A DNA stretch of 64,000 nucleotides, from positions 1,550,001 through 1,614,000 of the forward strand of contig NC_016472.1 of NCBI RefSeq assembly GCF_000226095.1. The letters are read 5' to 3'. A program made the position numbers and the translations under genes. The notes under the pieces are model-generated. The model was given only the letters and a program-made list of their open reading frames with translations. It ran no database searches and had not been told where the DNA came from. This stretch comes from Thermothelomyces thermophilus ATCC 42464. Taxonomy: Eukaryota; Ascomycota; Sordariomycetes; Sordariales; Chaetomiaceae. This document shows positions 12,181-25,389 of this stretch, piece by piece (position 1 is the stretch's first letter; every line of letters begins with the position of its first letter).

Positions 12181-13532
12181 GGCTGCCCCGCGTTAATTGA
12201 TCTCAGGTCGTGCCCATACGCGAGAGTTGGGAGCTGTGCGCGATCGAGAGAGGGTGGAGAAAGACCAGGCGTCGTTTCAGCCTGCCTAATAGGCAGTAAA
12301 CGAAGAGAAAAGAGTATTATTCTAGACGATAGGAACGAGAATATATTAAATACACGTAACAATGGATGCCTGGTGTCCTTTTCTCTATGCGACAGCCTCT
12401 AAATTTGCACGGGGCCGCGCTGCTAGGTAATCATACGTGACAATCTCTCCTGTGTAGCGGGTTCACGGGCTTGTAGAATTGTCCGAGGGCCGGCGAGCTC
12501 AAAACGGAAAGTTAGGCCCACGCTATGTTCGTTAACACTGGTGCCAAGAAGTTTCAGTCCCCGTCCTCCGTATGCCGTAGCATATCCCGTGTTGGTCTAA
12601 ACAAGTCGTGATGGAGGTTTTTGAGCTTCTACTAGTAATGACCTCTATACCCAACGATATACACTACGTATGGATGTACGTACATATAGTACAAAAAAAC
12701 ATCCATACTTTCCCCTTTTCATATGACGCCTGAGAGCGCTGGCACGCGTTTGCAGCTAACAGGGGCGAAACGATCCCGTTCTGGAGTCACGAATTCTGCG
12801 CTCAAAAGAAAGCAGGTTCCAGAAAGATCAATCAACTGCAGTAGTGTAGGCTGCAAGGATATTGAAAAATGACCAATCGGAGGAAACATTTATACAATAC
12901 GAATTACGAACACCACACCCGTCGTTCGCCAAGCCACCCAGGGTCCTTCATGTGTAGTGCCCCACCAGGTAATTAATGGACCCTGCTCTACTCCGTATAG
13001 GGCGACCGCGACGGAAATGTGTACGTCCGTACTCGAGTGACTTGCCGCCCACGCAGTAACACGAGCTTCCTTAATATATTTTGTAAACGAGTCACGATAC
13101 CTGACCTTTTTTGCTAGTGGAAATACGTCGTTTCCGACTAAGTTAGCATCTAGGATTCCATAGGACTTTCGCAGTTCATCTAGTACTGTACCTGTTGGCA
13201 AATGGCGTTTGACTACGGCGAAGCACAACAATTCCTGTTCTGTTCGAAAATATCGATGCTCAGTTCGTGAACCGCAGCGAGGTGAGTGGCCTGGCATGGC
13301 GGGGTTGACCGAGATAAGAGCGATAAAGTCAGCAGCGGATTCGCGTAAACTACTCCGTAATACCTAACCCTGAGCTGCCGCCAATGAATTTACGTCCCGC
13401 ATTACAGCCTCGTCGCAGCCTTGCAGTCGGACCCGCATGCATCAGCAATTGCAGAGGTTTTGCCGAGCTCTCAGGACCTACACAACCGCGAGAGCTTGAG
13501 TCACCCCGCGCCCGATTCCCACCCACATTTTG
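12181..13532. other. Divergent intergenic region
   Basis: Promoter region between the ABC exporter (leftward) and the histidyl-tRNA synthetase (rightward). It contains GTACGTACATATAG-type repeats near 12670 and two copies of TACTCCGTA (12989, 13351). A minus-strand ORF at 12890-13297 (135 codons, true ATG) has no recognisable domain and is listed only as a possibility. Confidence 0.55.
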
Positions 13533-13739
13533 ATGCAGACCCCGTGGATCCGCGCTCTTCGGTCTGCCAGACCACAACGAGGCCTAAAATCAGCCTTGAC
13601 GACCTTGTCGACGACATCCTGCAAGCTTAGATCATCGAGACAGATCACGACATCCTCATCCCTCCGATCCTCCTCGGCGACGCTGCAGGTCCCCAATCCA
13701 AATAACCCCGCCATCAATAACCCCGCCATCACAAAAACC
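13533..13739 (+). other. Mitochondrial presequence extension of HTS1
   Basis: In-frame 69-codon extension between the two ATGs. It begins [19 protein letters not shown], is free of Asp/Glu, and is rich in Arg, Ser and Thr. Near its end a short direct repeat (AATAACCCCGCCATCA twice) codes for [10 protein letters not shown]. Mitochondrial import is inferred from composition only. Confidence 0.75.
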
Positions 13740-16444
13740 ATGGCGCCCTCGAAGACACCCAAGTTCGAGATCAAGTCCGTTGTTCTTTGCCAACACTGGG
13801 ACATTCAAGGAAGGCATCCGGCTAACCGTCATGCAGGACGCCTAAGGGCACCCGAGACTGTGCGTCGTCCCGAGATTTCCTGTTCGCCTTGACACTTTTA
13901 CTATACGGCTCCTAACATCACGCCCAGGGTCCGGTCCGGACATGGTGCTCAGGGAAAAGATCTTCAAAACAATCACCGATGTCTTCAGTAGGTGAAGGCC
14001 GAACAAGCCGTCAGTGGGAACGAGGCTGACGGGCAAAAGAACGTCATGGTGGTGTTACCATCGACACCCCCGTGTTCGAACTGAAGGGTGGGTAATTCCT
14101 CAATCCGGTTATCCTTCGATGGCTAGCAGCAGAGCTTGGCTAACAGACGCCAGAGATCCTTGCAGGTACATAGAAGCCGCGTGCGGCCACCGACACCGAG
14201 ACCTCGACTGACGCCGGGCACAACCAGGCAAATATGGCGAGGACAGCAAGCTCATCGTACGCCCCATTCGGTCTGTCCACAACACGCGGTTCGGATCCCT
14301 CTGACAGTCTAGTAGTACGACCTGGCGGATCAGGGTGGTGAGCTTTGCAGCTTGCGATATGACTTGACCGTTCCCTTCGGTATGCCCTCTAGTCGGCCCC
14401 CGAGTTGCGGTCTCGGTACTAAGATTCACCCCAGCCCGGTACTTGGCGATGAACAAGGACGTCACTCAGATCAAGCGCTATCACATTGCCAAGGTCTACC
14501 GCAGGGATCAACCGGCAGTGAAGAAGGGCCGCATGCGAGAATTCGTGAGCATCCCCTCCTCCCCTCTTTTTCCCGCACATCAAGGAACTACATGTAGACT
14601 AACATGATGACTTAGTATCAATGCGAGTATGTGTTGTGCCTAACACCCTCCCCCTCCACCCCCCCCCAAAAAAAAAGCATTTCCAGTCGCGTCTATTTCA
14701 CAGATGTCAAGTTAACGATTTCGTTTCATGGAAACAGTTTCGACATTGCTGTAAGGCGCTCCTCCTGTTGCTTGCCTTTCCGGGCCCCGATTTCCGAACC
14801 AAATGTTGACAACATCCCTAGGGCGTATACGATCCCATGATTCCGGATGCTGAAATTGTACGTCGGACACAGCTATTCGGTCTTGAGCTTGGCCATTCCC
14901 GTTTGTAGGCCGTTTGGGATCTAACCTTCAATAGATCAGGATCATCAACGAGGTCTTTGAGGGTCTTGGCTGGCATGGGAAGTACACTATCAAGCTCAAC
15001 TCCCGCAAGATTCTCGACGGCCTTTTCCAAGTCTGCGGTGTGCCGGACAATCTCATCCGCCCCATCTCCTCTGCCGTGGACAAGCTCGACAAGATGCCTT
15101 GGGCCGACGTCAGGAAAGAGATGGTTGACGAGAAGGGGTTGGCCCCGGAGGTTGCCGACAAGATCGGTGAGTTGATCGAGTTTCTCCAGTCCCTGTTTAT
15201 CGAGATAGACTAACCGTCCGAAAGGGACTTACGTGGTTCTCAAGGGGAAGCGAGACCTCCTCGAGAAGTTGAAGCAGGATGAGGCCTTGGCGGCAAACCC
15301 ATCGATGCAGCAGGGCTTCGCAGACATGGATCTTCTCTTCACTTATCTTGAGGACTTTGGGGCCGACCACACTGTTTCTTTCGATCTGTCGTTGGCCAGA
15401 GGTATGTTCTTTGCCGATTCGCTAGTGCCGGCCATTTGTTAGCATTGCTGTTGGGTCATGCTAAAATGGGGCAATGCAGGCCTTGATTACTACACAGGCG
15501 TCATCTATGAGGTGGTAACAGAAGGTTCTGCGCCTGCTGTCTCCGCATCAGGGGAGGCCAAGGAAAAGCAGGCTAAGAAGAAGGGTGGTAAGCCCGGGGA
15601 TCCTGAGGAGGACCGTTCCGACGACCCTACGCTTGGAATAGGTGCGTCGTTTTACACCTGCAGCCTCGGTGATGCCAAATGCTAACGTGCCGTAGGGTCT
15701 GTTGCTGCTGGTGGCAGGTTGGTGGTGTTTATTTCGAAGCGCTTTCCGATTCATACTGATCTCGGCGTAGATACGACAACCTTGTGGGCATGTTCTCCGG
15801 CAAGACGCAAGTGCCCTGCGTTGGTATCAGCTTCGGCATCGACCGTATTTTCTCCATCATCCAGGCCACCCAGAAGAAGAAGGAGCGGCGAAACGAGGTC
15901 GAAGTCTTCGTCATGGCGTTCGGCGGCGGCAAGGACTTTACTGGGCTGCTCAAGGAGAGGAGTCAGGTCTGTGCCCGTCTGTGGGACGCAGGGATCAAGG
16001 TCGGTTTCATCCGCCGAGCATTCAATGTCAAAACCAAAGCTAATGGCGGATAGGCCGAGTTCCTCTACAAGGTGAAGCCCAAGCTCCAGAACCAGTTCAA
16101 AGCGGCCGAAGCAAACGGCGTGCCATTTGCCCTTATTTTGGGTGAGGTGGGTTCTTCAGGTTTCACAGTTCTCTCATTGCCATCAGCTATTTGACACTGC
16201 ACAACAGGACGAACTGGCCCAAGGAAAGGCGAGGTTCAAGGAGATGGGTCTTCCCGAGGACCACCCGCTGAAGGAGGGCGAGCTCATCAGTCTTGATAAC
16301 CTCATTGAGGAAGTGAAGACACGCCTCGCGCGGAAGCAGGAGCTTGACAGTATCACACAACAAGCCGAGGGCCTCAAGGTCGTTGGTGGGGTTAAAGGGG
16401 AAGATGTCAAAGCTCCTGCAGAAACGGCTCAGTCTACCGAGTAG
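13533..16444 (+). CDS. HTS1: Histidyl-tRNA synthetase, dual-start, 17 introns
   Basis: The enzyme charges tRNA-His. From the ATG at 13740 the exons are 13740-13774, 13837-13859, 13928-13987, 14040-14087, 14154-14165, 14228-14256, 14316-14379, 14435-14544, 14616-14626, 14738-14750, 14822-14857, 14935-15166, 15225-15401, 15480-15641, 15696-15717, 15771-15999, 16054-16146 and 16208-16444, giving 530 residues. Class II motif 2 ([10 protein letters not shown] .. REFYQCDFDIAG), HisA ([11 protein letters not shown]), HisB ([13 protein letters not shown]) and motif 3 ([11 protein letters not shown]) are intact. An in-frame ATG at 13533 adds 69 residues rich in Arg/Ser/Thr with no acidic residue, a typical mitochondrial presequence. 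The first ATG has a poor context (T at -3) and the second a good one (A at -3, G at +4), so leaky scanning could make mitochondrial and cytosolic forms, as known for yeast HTS1. Several donors (GTCCGT, GTTGGT) are weak. Confidence 0.93.
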
Positions 16445-18915
16445 TCTCATTCTTCCCCGGAGACGGAGCAGCCGTGATGCCGATGTTGTCTCAGTCGCTA
16501 ATGTCGTGCAAGTTCCGGGGGCCCAGCGTTCTCCAAAGGAACGGGTACGGTTTGCATGGAGAGCGTAGATTTGGCAGCGCCAAGTACGTCCGTACATAGA
16601 CTTCAAAAAGATAGACTACCCCTTTTCGAGTACCTCATATCTCTCGTGAGAAGAACCCCCGCAGTCAATGACTTTGTTGAGAGTTGAATGCGGTCGCCCT
16701 CCTCAGACATGTCACAGAAGGACCTTGGGCATGGTCAATGCGGGCCAACCCAGCTGCAGGGTCTGAGAGCATAGTGTACATACATACACTAGGGAACTTG
16801 ATTGTGGGGCTGATGTCCTTTCTGCAAGTTCCTGTGATTGAAGACTCTGCTGCAGCGATCGCTGTGCTGCGTGGGTTCCGACTTGTGCTTGCTCAGGGCA
16901 CTATTTGCTTTTTTTTCGGGGTCCTGAGCAAAGTCATGTTTGACTTTTTGATGGTTTGCACATTGGCCCCGCCGGGCATGTCTCGGGGTGGCCGCCATGA
17001 TCACACTTCTTCAGGGATGGGAAGTTCCGCACACGAGTGTATGTAGTTACATAGTTACACTACGAATAATACTAGTTACCGTGTCTGGGAAGAAAGTGTT
17101 TCGGCAAAGCTGAGACACTAAGTGGTGGATATAGGTAATGTTATTGCCAATTTCCTTTTTATTTTTTTCTTTTCCCCCGCTTGATTTAGCAAGTATGAGT
17201 CTATCCTGGCCATGGCTTGTTTGTATATGTATGTATATATGGAGTGTGCAGCTGTGCGTAATCTCAAAAGGCATCAAGATTTGGAGCAAGTAAATTTACC
17301 GTCCAGATTAGATGGGCAGTCCTAATAACCACACTTGGTAGTTCTGCAGCGTCCAAATCGCTACATTAGCAGGCAAGAGTGATACCCGAACTCCACTCGT
17401 GTACGCAGTATGTACATAGTGTACGGATTACATGATGGAGCACTTCATAGTGTGTTCGTGGACCACGATGTTGGGCAGGTTGTGTTCTCTTCACGTGTGA
17501 CTTGGTGACTGCGTGACGGGATTGATGTGCGAGCTGCAGCAGATATCACTTTTCCATCTTCAGGTTAGCGTGCTGAGGGGCTAAGATTAAGCTTTCCCGA
17601 ACTCGGTTTAGCGTCAGGACCCAAACTCGAGCCCCTGCGGCGCTAGTGCCAGCACGAGCCCTTCCGAAGCTCCTACACTCGCATCCGGAGACGCACGACC
17701 AGCCCCAAATGCGACTTAGCGTTCTGTGGGATTCGGCGCCGGTTCTCTTCCCGCACAAATCCAGAGCGAAAAAAAAGCGTGTCTTGCGCGTATGTATATG
17801 TACACAGTACATACAATTGCCGCTGGGTGTCATGCAGCTGAAGAAGGGTATAGTGTACACTACTAGGAAAGAACCCCCCGGCTCTGCCTGGGGTGTGCTC
17901 GAGCTGCCCCGTTGGTCGGTCAGTGCGTTGACTTACTCTCCTCTGTCTCTCTCTCTCTCTCTCTCTCCCTCTCTGCTCCCTTCCCAGAGAGACGCTTCGT
18001 GGGGGTTGTTGTTTGTGCGATTGAGATCCGCGGTCAACCAGAGTCTTTTCGCACTACATCCTCGTCCACTCCTTTAGCACCCGCGGTCCTATCATCGTTG
18101 CTGTTGTCGTTGCCGTTACTTCGTTTGCATACCCGGCAATAGCACCTATCCGCTCCTTCCGGCCTCAAAAGCGTTTGCCCGCCAACTCGGACTCCGTTCC
18201 TTTCTATCCCGTCGGGAGCTGCTCCGTCGCTTGACAGCACACAAACAACAATTGCGTGCATTTGTTCGCGGACCGCGTTTTGCCACCAGATTTTCTGCAG
18301 CAGAAGCTTGTGCAAGAGGGGCTTTGCCCAACGCACTCATTTCGAAAGAATCGTGGCAACCTCTGCCCGACCAGGAGGCAACGCTGATCCAGATCAGCCC
18401 GTTAATTGATGCTCAGCACTACGCTACACTAGTCAGGCCAGGTCTTCCGTTCCGGCCGCGTGCAACAACTCCTCTCTGAAGGGAAGGGCGATCGCGCTGT
18501 GCTAGCTGCAGATCAGACCCCAGGCCGTACTAAAAGTGTACCAAGATCACGACGTGCTCCGCACGTGGCTCGATTCACGATTCACGATTCTCGAAGGCAC
18601 GGCGTGAGACCCTTTCCCAGTTTCCCGGAACCTGCTTTCTTCATCTCGGGAGACCCTGTCGAATCCACTCCAATTTCCATTTGGCGAATTGCGCCTGTTG
18701 CCGGATTCGGCGATCCCCTTCATCGCCTCATTTAGCGAGCGACAGGGTGCATGCCTGTACAAGCTCCTGGGGAGTCAACAGCACGGGGCTCCGCCCGGTT
18801 TCAAAGTCCCGGTTCAAAGAAGATAACCTCCAGCTTCCTTTGACGACCTCCGGGACGAAGCCAGACGAAGCCACGACATTCTTTCCTTTGGGACTACCGT
18901 CAACTAACAGCAACC
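16445..18915. other. Long intergenic region
   Basis: About 2.5 kb without a supportable gene. It holds GTACATACATAC-type repeats at 16776 and 17808, a (TC)n run at about 17936-17970, and several GTGTAC/GTACAC motifs. Open frames here are short, overlap on both strands and show no domain. The last few hundred bases before 18916 are probably the promoter of the orphan gene. Confidence 0.55.
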
Positions 18916-20163
18916 ATGCCTGGACTGATACCTTTGATGCTCGCCTCGGGCTCTCGGACGTGTAGCGCGGGCCCAACTCAGTCTTTCCTTCGACGCCAGT
19001 CAACGGGTTACTCGCCCGGCTCAACGAGCCCAACGACGCCAATTACCCCAACGGTACCTACGGTACCTACGTACGCTGTGAGGCTGAACCCGCACAAACG
19101 CTCGTCACTTCCCGCCCCAGCGCCAGCTCCAGTGATACCCTGTACGAAGGCAGAATGGAAGAAGACGATCGCCGAAGTCAAGAGGATGTATTTTGGCAAG
19201 CGGTACCGGGCATGCTCGGCGAGGTGTCTCGAGGTCCTTGAGAGCATTAAGGATACGTCCCAGGTCGAGCCCGTATATCTCATCTACCTCCATTTCTACG
19301 CGGCCACGTCTTTGGAGATCTGCGCCCGTCCGCTTCCATCCACTGCCGCGTTCCGGGCCACGCTCCTGCAGCAGGCCTACACCCACTTCGACCGGGCCTC
19401 GGCGCTGATCAATGCCGCCGAGGAGTCTCTTCTGCGAAAGTTTCGCCCCGGCTCCGTCGGCTCAACACGCTCCTCCAGCTGCCATTCGCCCTCCGGCTCG
19501 ATCAGCTCGCGAGCATGGACCCCCGACACCTGCATTACGTCGCCAACCAACTCCGTCTTTTCCTTCCACGATCCCGATCGCAGATCCTCTCATTCACTCC
19601 ACGGGCACGGCAAGAAAGTATCCTTCTCTTTCTCCGAGAATACGCCCCTTCATGCCGGCCCAGCAGAGCCCATCATCCGTCCGGATTCGCCCACGCTCGG
19701 CTTCGAAGACGCTTTCTACCACCAGCCCGGCGTATCAGCAGCAGCAGAAGCATCCCCGCCAGATCTCCGGCCAATCAAGTTCCAAGAGGAGATTGAGCTG
19801 CCCCTGCCGACAGTGCCAGAGCACGAACAAGAAGAGGAACGAGAAGAGGGAGACGAGAGCGCTTACCACGTAGCCCGCGCCGTCGACCGTTGCTGCGAGC
19901 ACCTCTCCACCCTGCGCACACAGCTGGCGCGGCATTCGGCCAGCCTCGCACAGCTCTTGGCTCAGCAGCCTACGCCATCCCCTGATGCCTCTTCCCCCTC
20001 GGCAACTACGACGACACAAAGGGGCTGCAATGACAGGAACCAAGACCGCCAGGCCAGGATCGAGCGGCTGCGCAAGAGCGGGTGGCAGCGCGAGCGGTTC
20101 GACCCGACCAAGTACGAAGAGTTGTGCGATACCGTCTTGGCCGAGTTGTCAGGACAGGATTAA
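18916..20163 (+). CDS. Conserved-looking fungal protein of unknown function
   Basis: Single-exon ORF of 415 residues with ATG context CAACCATGC. Residues ~85-165 are strongly helical and alternate charged and aromatic positions (WKKTIAEVKRMYFGKRY, LEVLESIKD, LIYLHFYAA), which suggests a TPR-like helical repeat. Residues ~175-300 are Ser/Pro-rich and probably disordered. An acidic patch (EQEEEREEGDE) is followed by a helix (ARAVDRCCEHLSTLRTQLAR). The C-terminus RIERLRKSGWQRERFDP continues as a basic/aromatic helix and looks like the conserved end of a fungal family. No signal peptide or membrane span. I cannot name a function; scaffold or adaptor is only a guess from the fold. Convergent with the kinase gene. 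Confidence 0.8.
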   Translation: MPGLIPLMLASGSRTCSAGPTQSFLRRQSTGYSPGSTSPTTPITPTVPTVPTYAVRLNPHKRSSLPAPAPAPVIPCTKAEWKKTIAEVKRMYFGKRYRACSARCLEVLESIKDTSQVEPVYLIYLHFYAATSLEICARPLPSTAAFRATLLQQAYTHFDRASALINAAEESLLRKFRPGSVGSTRSSSCHSPSGSISSRAWTPDTCITSPTNSVFSFHDPDRRSSHSLHGHGKKVSFSFSENTPLHAGPAEPIIRPDSPTLGFEDAFYHQPGVSAAAEASPPDLRPIKFQEEIELPLPTVPEHEQEEEREEGDESAYHVARAVDRCCEHLSTLRTQLARHSASLAQLLAQQPTPSPDASSPSATTTTQRGCNDRNQDRQARIERLRKSGWQRERFDPTKYEELCDTVLAELSGQD

Positions 20164-20184
20164 GCCCGGGCGGGGGGCGAACGC

Positions 20185-20236
20185 AAAAAAAAAAAAAAAA
20201 AAAAAAAGAAAGAAAGAAAGAAAGAAAGAAAGAAAA
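20185..20236. repeat. Poly-A plus (GAAA)n tract
   Basis: Twenty-three A residues followed by about seven GAAA units, 20 bp after the stop of the 415-aa gene, probably in its 3' UTR. Confidence 0.9.
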
Positions 20237-21237
20237 CGGAAGGGACTTTACTTTTCACGAATTCACGATGGGCAACATTACATCATTCTTAATTTAGACA
20301 GTTGAGATATACATTCACGCAATTGGGTGGGGCGCACGGGTTGGTTGCTTCGTTCCATTGTAGGGTAAAATGTACTTAAAGGGAGGGAAGGGTAAAATTT
20401 CACCGAGAATTCTCGAGGCCGACCCTGTTCTCTTGGTGGTCTTGAGTGTTGCATTTGCATTAGATGGAACACAAGTGACTTAACCAATACAACGACAATA
20501 GTCTCAGAATTTTGCTCATAGTGTTGCCGAGCTCGTGAGGATGTTGTGCGTGATGGTGCTGGCCCCCAAGCTCTACTTGTTGTATACACACCCATATACC
20601 GAATGAGCAAGCTCACCCAATTTTCTGCGGACCAAAATCATTATTCTGCAAGGGAATCCAGAGTCTGTTACTGGCATGCTGGCCCGCGAGGCTCCCGAAC
20701 TTGTTCCCATCCGGCTTCGATCCCCTCGTGACTGACCCGGTTTCTGCGCCGATTCTACCTGGCCTGGGGGATCACAGAAGAAGTAGCCCCCACCAGAGAG
20801 ATGGTTCTGGCAAGGCAATCCGCCTTGACCAAGATCTTCATATCGCCATTCCCGCTGGCGCGTTCGCCATCTTGCGTTCCGAGTGTGGAAGGACAAGGGG
20901 GAAAAAAGAATTTGGATTGTGTCCCAGACAGCTAATCCGCTCCAATTTGTCCGAGGCGACAAGAGCCCTATTTGTCGACACATTCTGAATGATCAAAACA
21001 TGACTAGATAAAGAAGAGCAACCCGCTCTCAGTCCATAACTCGGGACGGGGTATGTGGAAAACCTGTCTCCCAGATCATCCGAGCAGCAATATAGGATCC
21101 TTCCCAAGTCAAAGCTAAGTCCCCACATTTTGAACCCTTCACAAAACAGAACCTATCCCCTTCCCCCCTTCCATATTCTCTCGAAGTCTTATGTGTATTT
21201 TCAAAATCAAACCCGAGACGGTCTCGATTCCTCTCCT
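20237..21237. other. Convergent 3' spacer
   Basis: About 1 kb between the orphan gene and the kinase gene, which end towards each other. No gene, RNA or repeat element recognised. Confidence 0.6.
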
Positions 21238-22848
<1,611 letters not shown>

Positions 22849-24803
22849 GGTTGCGAGCTTTGCAGGAGAAAAGCCCAAATGAAGGTTCAACCGACAAAGG
22901 AAAGAAAAAAATGGTCAGCTCGGGTCGAGTAACGGACTGCGCGAGGCTTGGCCGCTACGAGGATTCCGTCCTAGATGCGTTGTCGCTGGTAGACTGGGTC
23001 GTGCCTTGGCTGTGTATTGTGTTGCAGGCCTGGCTTTCGCGCGGAGAAGCAGGGCCTGGGCGAAGCGGAATCGCACGAGATGCGGCGAAAAAATCAAGGG
23101 AGGCTTCAGCTGGGGTCTGAATTGTCGATCGATCGGTTGGCAGCTCAGCTGGGAAGGCGCTGCGAAGCAGATGAAGGGTACGTAAGTTAACGAGAGGAAG
23201 GGGGCTTGGCAACGATTGGGCTGAACGAGGGGTAACTGCCCAGAGTACCCCGCCGAAACTGCTGCGAGTTGTCCGTGTATAGTACCCAAGAGGGACAACG
23301 AAGTGGAGATGGTGACGGGGTGCTGGACTAGACTGATTATTTAAACATCCGGACGCAGTACAGATCTTTCACGCTTTCCACAAGGCGCCGACTTAGGCAC
23401 ATCAACGCGAAGCCCTTTAGGCTTCTTCACATCACATCGGTTGGTTCCAGCTTGCGGCTGTGAGAACCGGCCGCTGGGTCTCGAGCGTTGGCTGTGCCTT
23501 CTTCCTTGTGGGTCGCTACGGTCCAGGGGTTACTAACCCCACTTCTGCGCATACGCAGTACCGCAATACCTCCGTACAGTTCATTTCTTGGTACGGAAGC
23601 CAGGTGTTGCACATTAGGTACCTACCTTACCTGAGCTACCTTACCTGCGCAGGAGTGTACACTAGTGCTACCTCAACGAGGTGTACTTGTATAGATCAGT
23701 ATCATGTACTGAGAGGTGCGTTGTGTCTTCCGAACAAGAAGTTACATCCACCGTAGGCTAGGGTCCCACTCGCGGAGGATTGGAGGAGTGGATGGCGGGG
23801 ATAGACGGCCAGACGGCTGGATTATGGCCGCCAGATACTCAGGAACTTTTCAAACTCATGAGGTACCTTAGCTTCAGACATGAAGACATATATGCCTAAG
23901 TTCATAAGACGTTCATTGGCGGGCAACCTTTGGCTGCTGCCTCTCATGATGCTTAATTCTTGACAACAATCTTCTTACAACGACAAAGGTTGGGTAGGAC
24001 TGCACTGCACTGCCGCTGCTGTGTAAGGCACAGCGAAGGGCGGGAAGCTGTCGGGTGGCTATAGAAAAAGGTTCGTAGATGCTCGGGCCCTTTGATGGAT
24101 GGACATCCCTGGCGCTCTTGTGCAGTGATAAGCATTAGGCTCACAGTTTGGCTCATAGCACAAACAACGCGTGAGCTGTCGCCTTCCGTGCATGTCATCG
24201 GTGAGGCCGCGTTAAAGGTCAAGATACTCGCTGCATGGTGTTGCGTCGTGCCACTTTATGAGAGAGATGCTGAGTGCAGTTTAGGTTCTTGCCCGCCCGG
24301 ATGCTGCCCGAACTCGATCCAGCTTGAGCCGCCTGCTGCTGCAACCAATGAAGGAGCAGCGTGGTTCTCCCGGCTTGGTTCCCTCCTGCTGGGTCTCGTC
24401 CAGGACGAGAGGGTAAGGTGTCTGACGGCTGGTGGAGCCTTGCATCCCTCCCGTTGCGCTGCGTTGCGTTCCATTGTGGTCAAGCGACCTTGGTCTTGCC
24501 CACCCCCGCGTTTGAACGCGATGTTTTCTCTCACGTCCAGCCCCGGATAGACCTGAGTTTAAGGGTAGACTTGGCCCCGTATTATGTTCCAAGGGGACCG
24601 TTTTCATTTCAAACCTAGCATTTGTCGTTACTAACTCTGTTTGCCCCCCCCCCCGGCGCCGGCCGGACCATCCATCCCGCTCCACGACTCAATCAATTCA
24701 ATTCCGTAGTACATGATTATTCCCCACCCCCACCATCTGCAGCTCTCTCCCCGCCACAACTCCCCTCAACTGTTCATCATCGGAATCACAGTCACGATAG
24801 AAG
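22849..24803. other. Divergent intergenic region
   Basis: About 1.95 kb between the kinase and the E2 gene, carrying both promoters. It contains the motifs GGTACCTACCTTACCTGAGC (about 23617) and GAGGTACCTTAGC (about 23860), a class of short palindrome-like spacer repeat also seen near 52685. No gene supported. Confidence 0.55.
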
Positions 24804-25389
24804 ATGTCGGTGCCGTTTGCTGCGAAAAGGTTGGGTAAGGAGCTCCAGAAGGTTTGCCACGACTTATCTTTGAAGCCTGTGCATCTCTGACGTTGTACGC
24901 TTTCAGATCAGCAGCTCGTTGCCGCCAGGGATCGAGCTTGTCTCGGCTGACAATTTCGAGGAATGGCTGCTGGACATCAAGGTGCTGGATAACAACCCAC
25001 TCTACCAAAACCAAACATACAGGCTGAAATTCCGTTTTAGCCCGTCATACCCTATCGGTTTGTCCTCCCCGCTTCTTGTCACCAAGGGACGAAGCAAGTT
25101 CCTGATATTTCCGCTCTTAGAGCCTCCCGAAGTCGTCTTCGTCCAGCTTCCTGACCGTCCAATCCCGATACATCCTCACATCTACTCCAACGGAATCATC
25201 TGTCTTGACTTACTCGGCCAGCAAGGATGGAGCCCCGTGCAGAACGTCGAGAGCGTTTGTATGAGTCTGCAAAGCATGCTTACCGGGAACTCCAAGAACG
25301 AGCGGCCTCCTGGAGATGAGGAATTTGTTCGGGGCAACACTATGCGACCTAGGGACATCCAGTTCTACTATCACGATAACGACGTGTGA
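24804..25389 (+). CDS. UBE2W-type ubiquitin-conjugating enzyme (E2)
   Basis: Exons 24804-24851, 24907-25057 and 25121-25389 give 155 residues, the usual size for this E2 group. It carries ubiquitin as a thioester on the Cys of NGIICLDLLG (about residue 94). The segment before it reads HPHIYSNG, where canonical E2s have HPN, a hallmark of UBE2W. The C-terminus ends in FYYHDNDV, like the WYHDD end of UBE2W. Human UBE2W puts ubiquitin on protein N-termini; the S. pombe relative is Ubc16. Whether this enzyme has that activity is inference. Both introns were placed by frame and family match (SYPI|EPPEVVF across intron 2). The N-terminus MSVPFAAKRLGKELQK forms the usual first helix. Confidence 0.92.

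Noticed and set aside
14694-14720. Alternative acceptor TTTCACAG in HTS1 intron 9
   Set aside because: Using it would add ATGTCAAGTTAACG, which brings in a stop. The later acceptor GAAACAG restores QCDFDIAG exactly.
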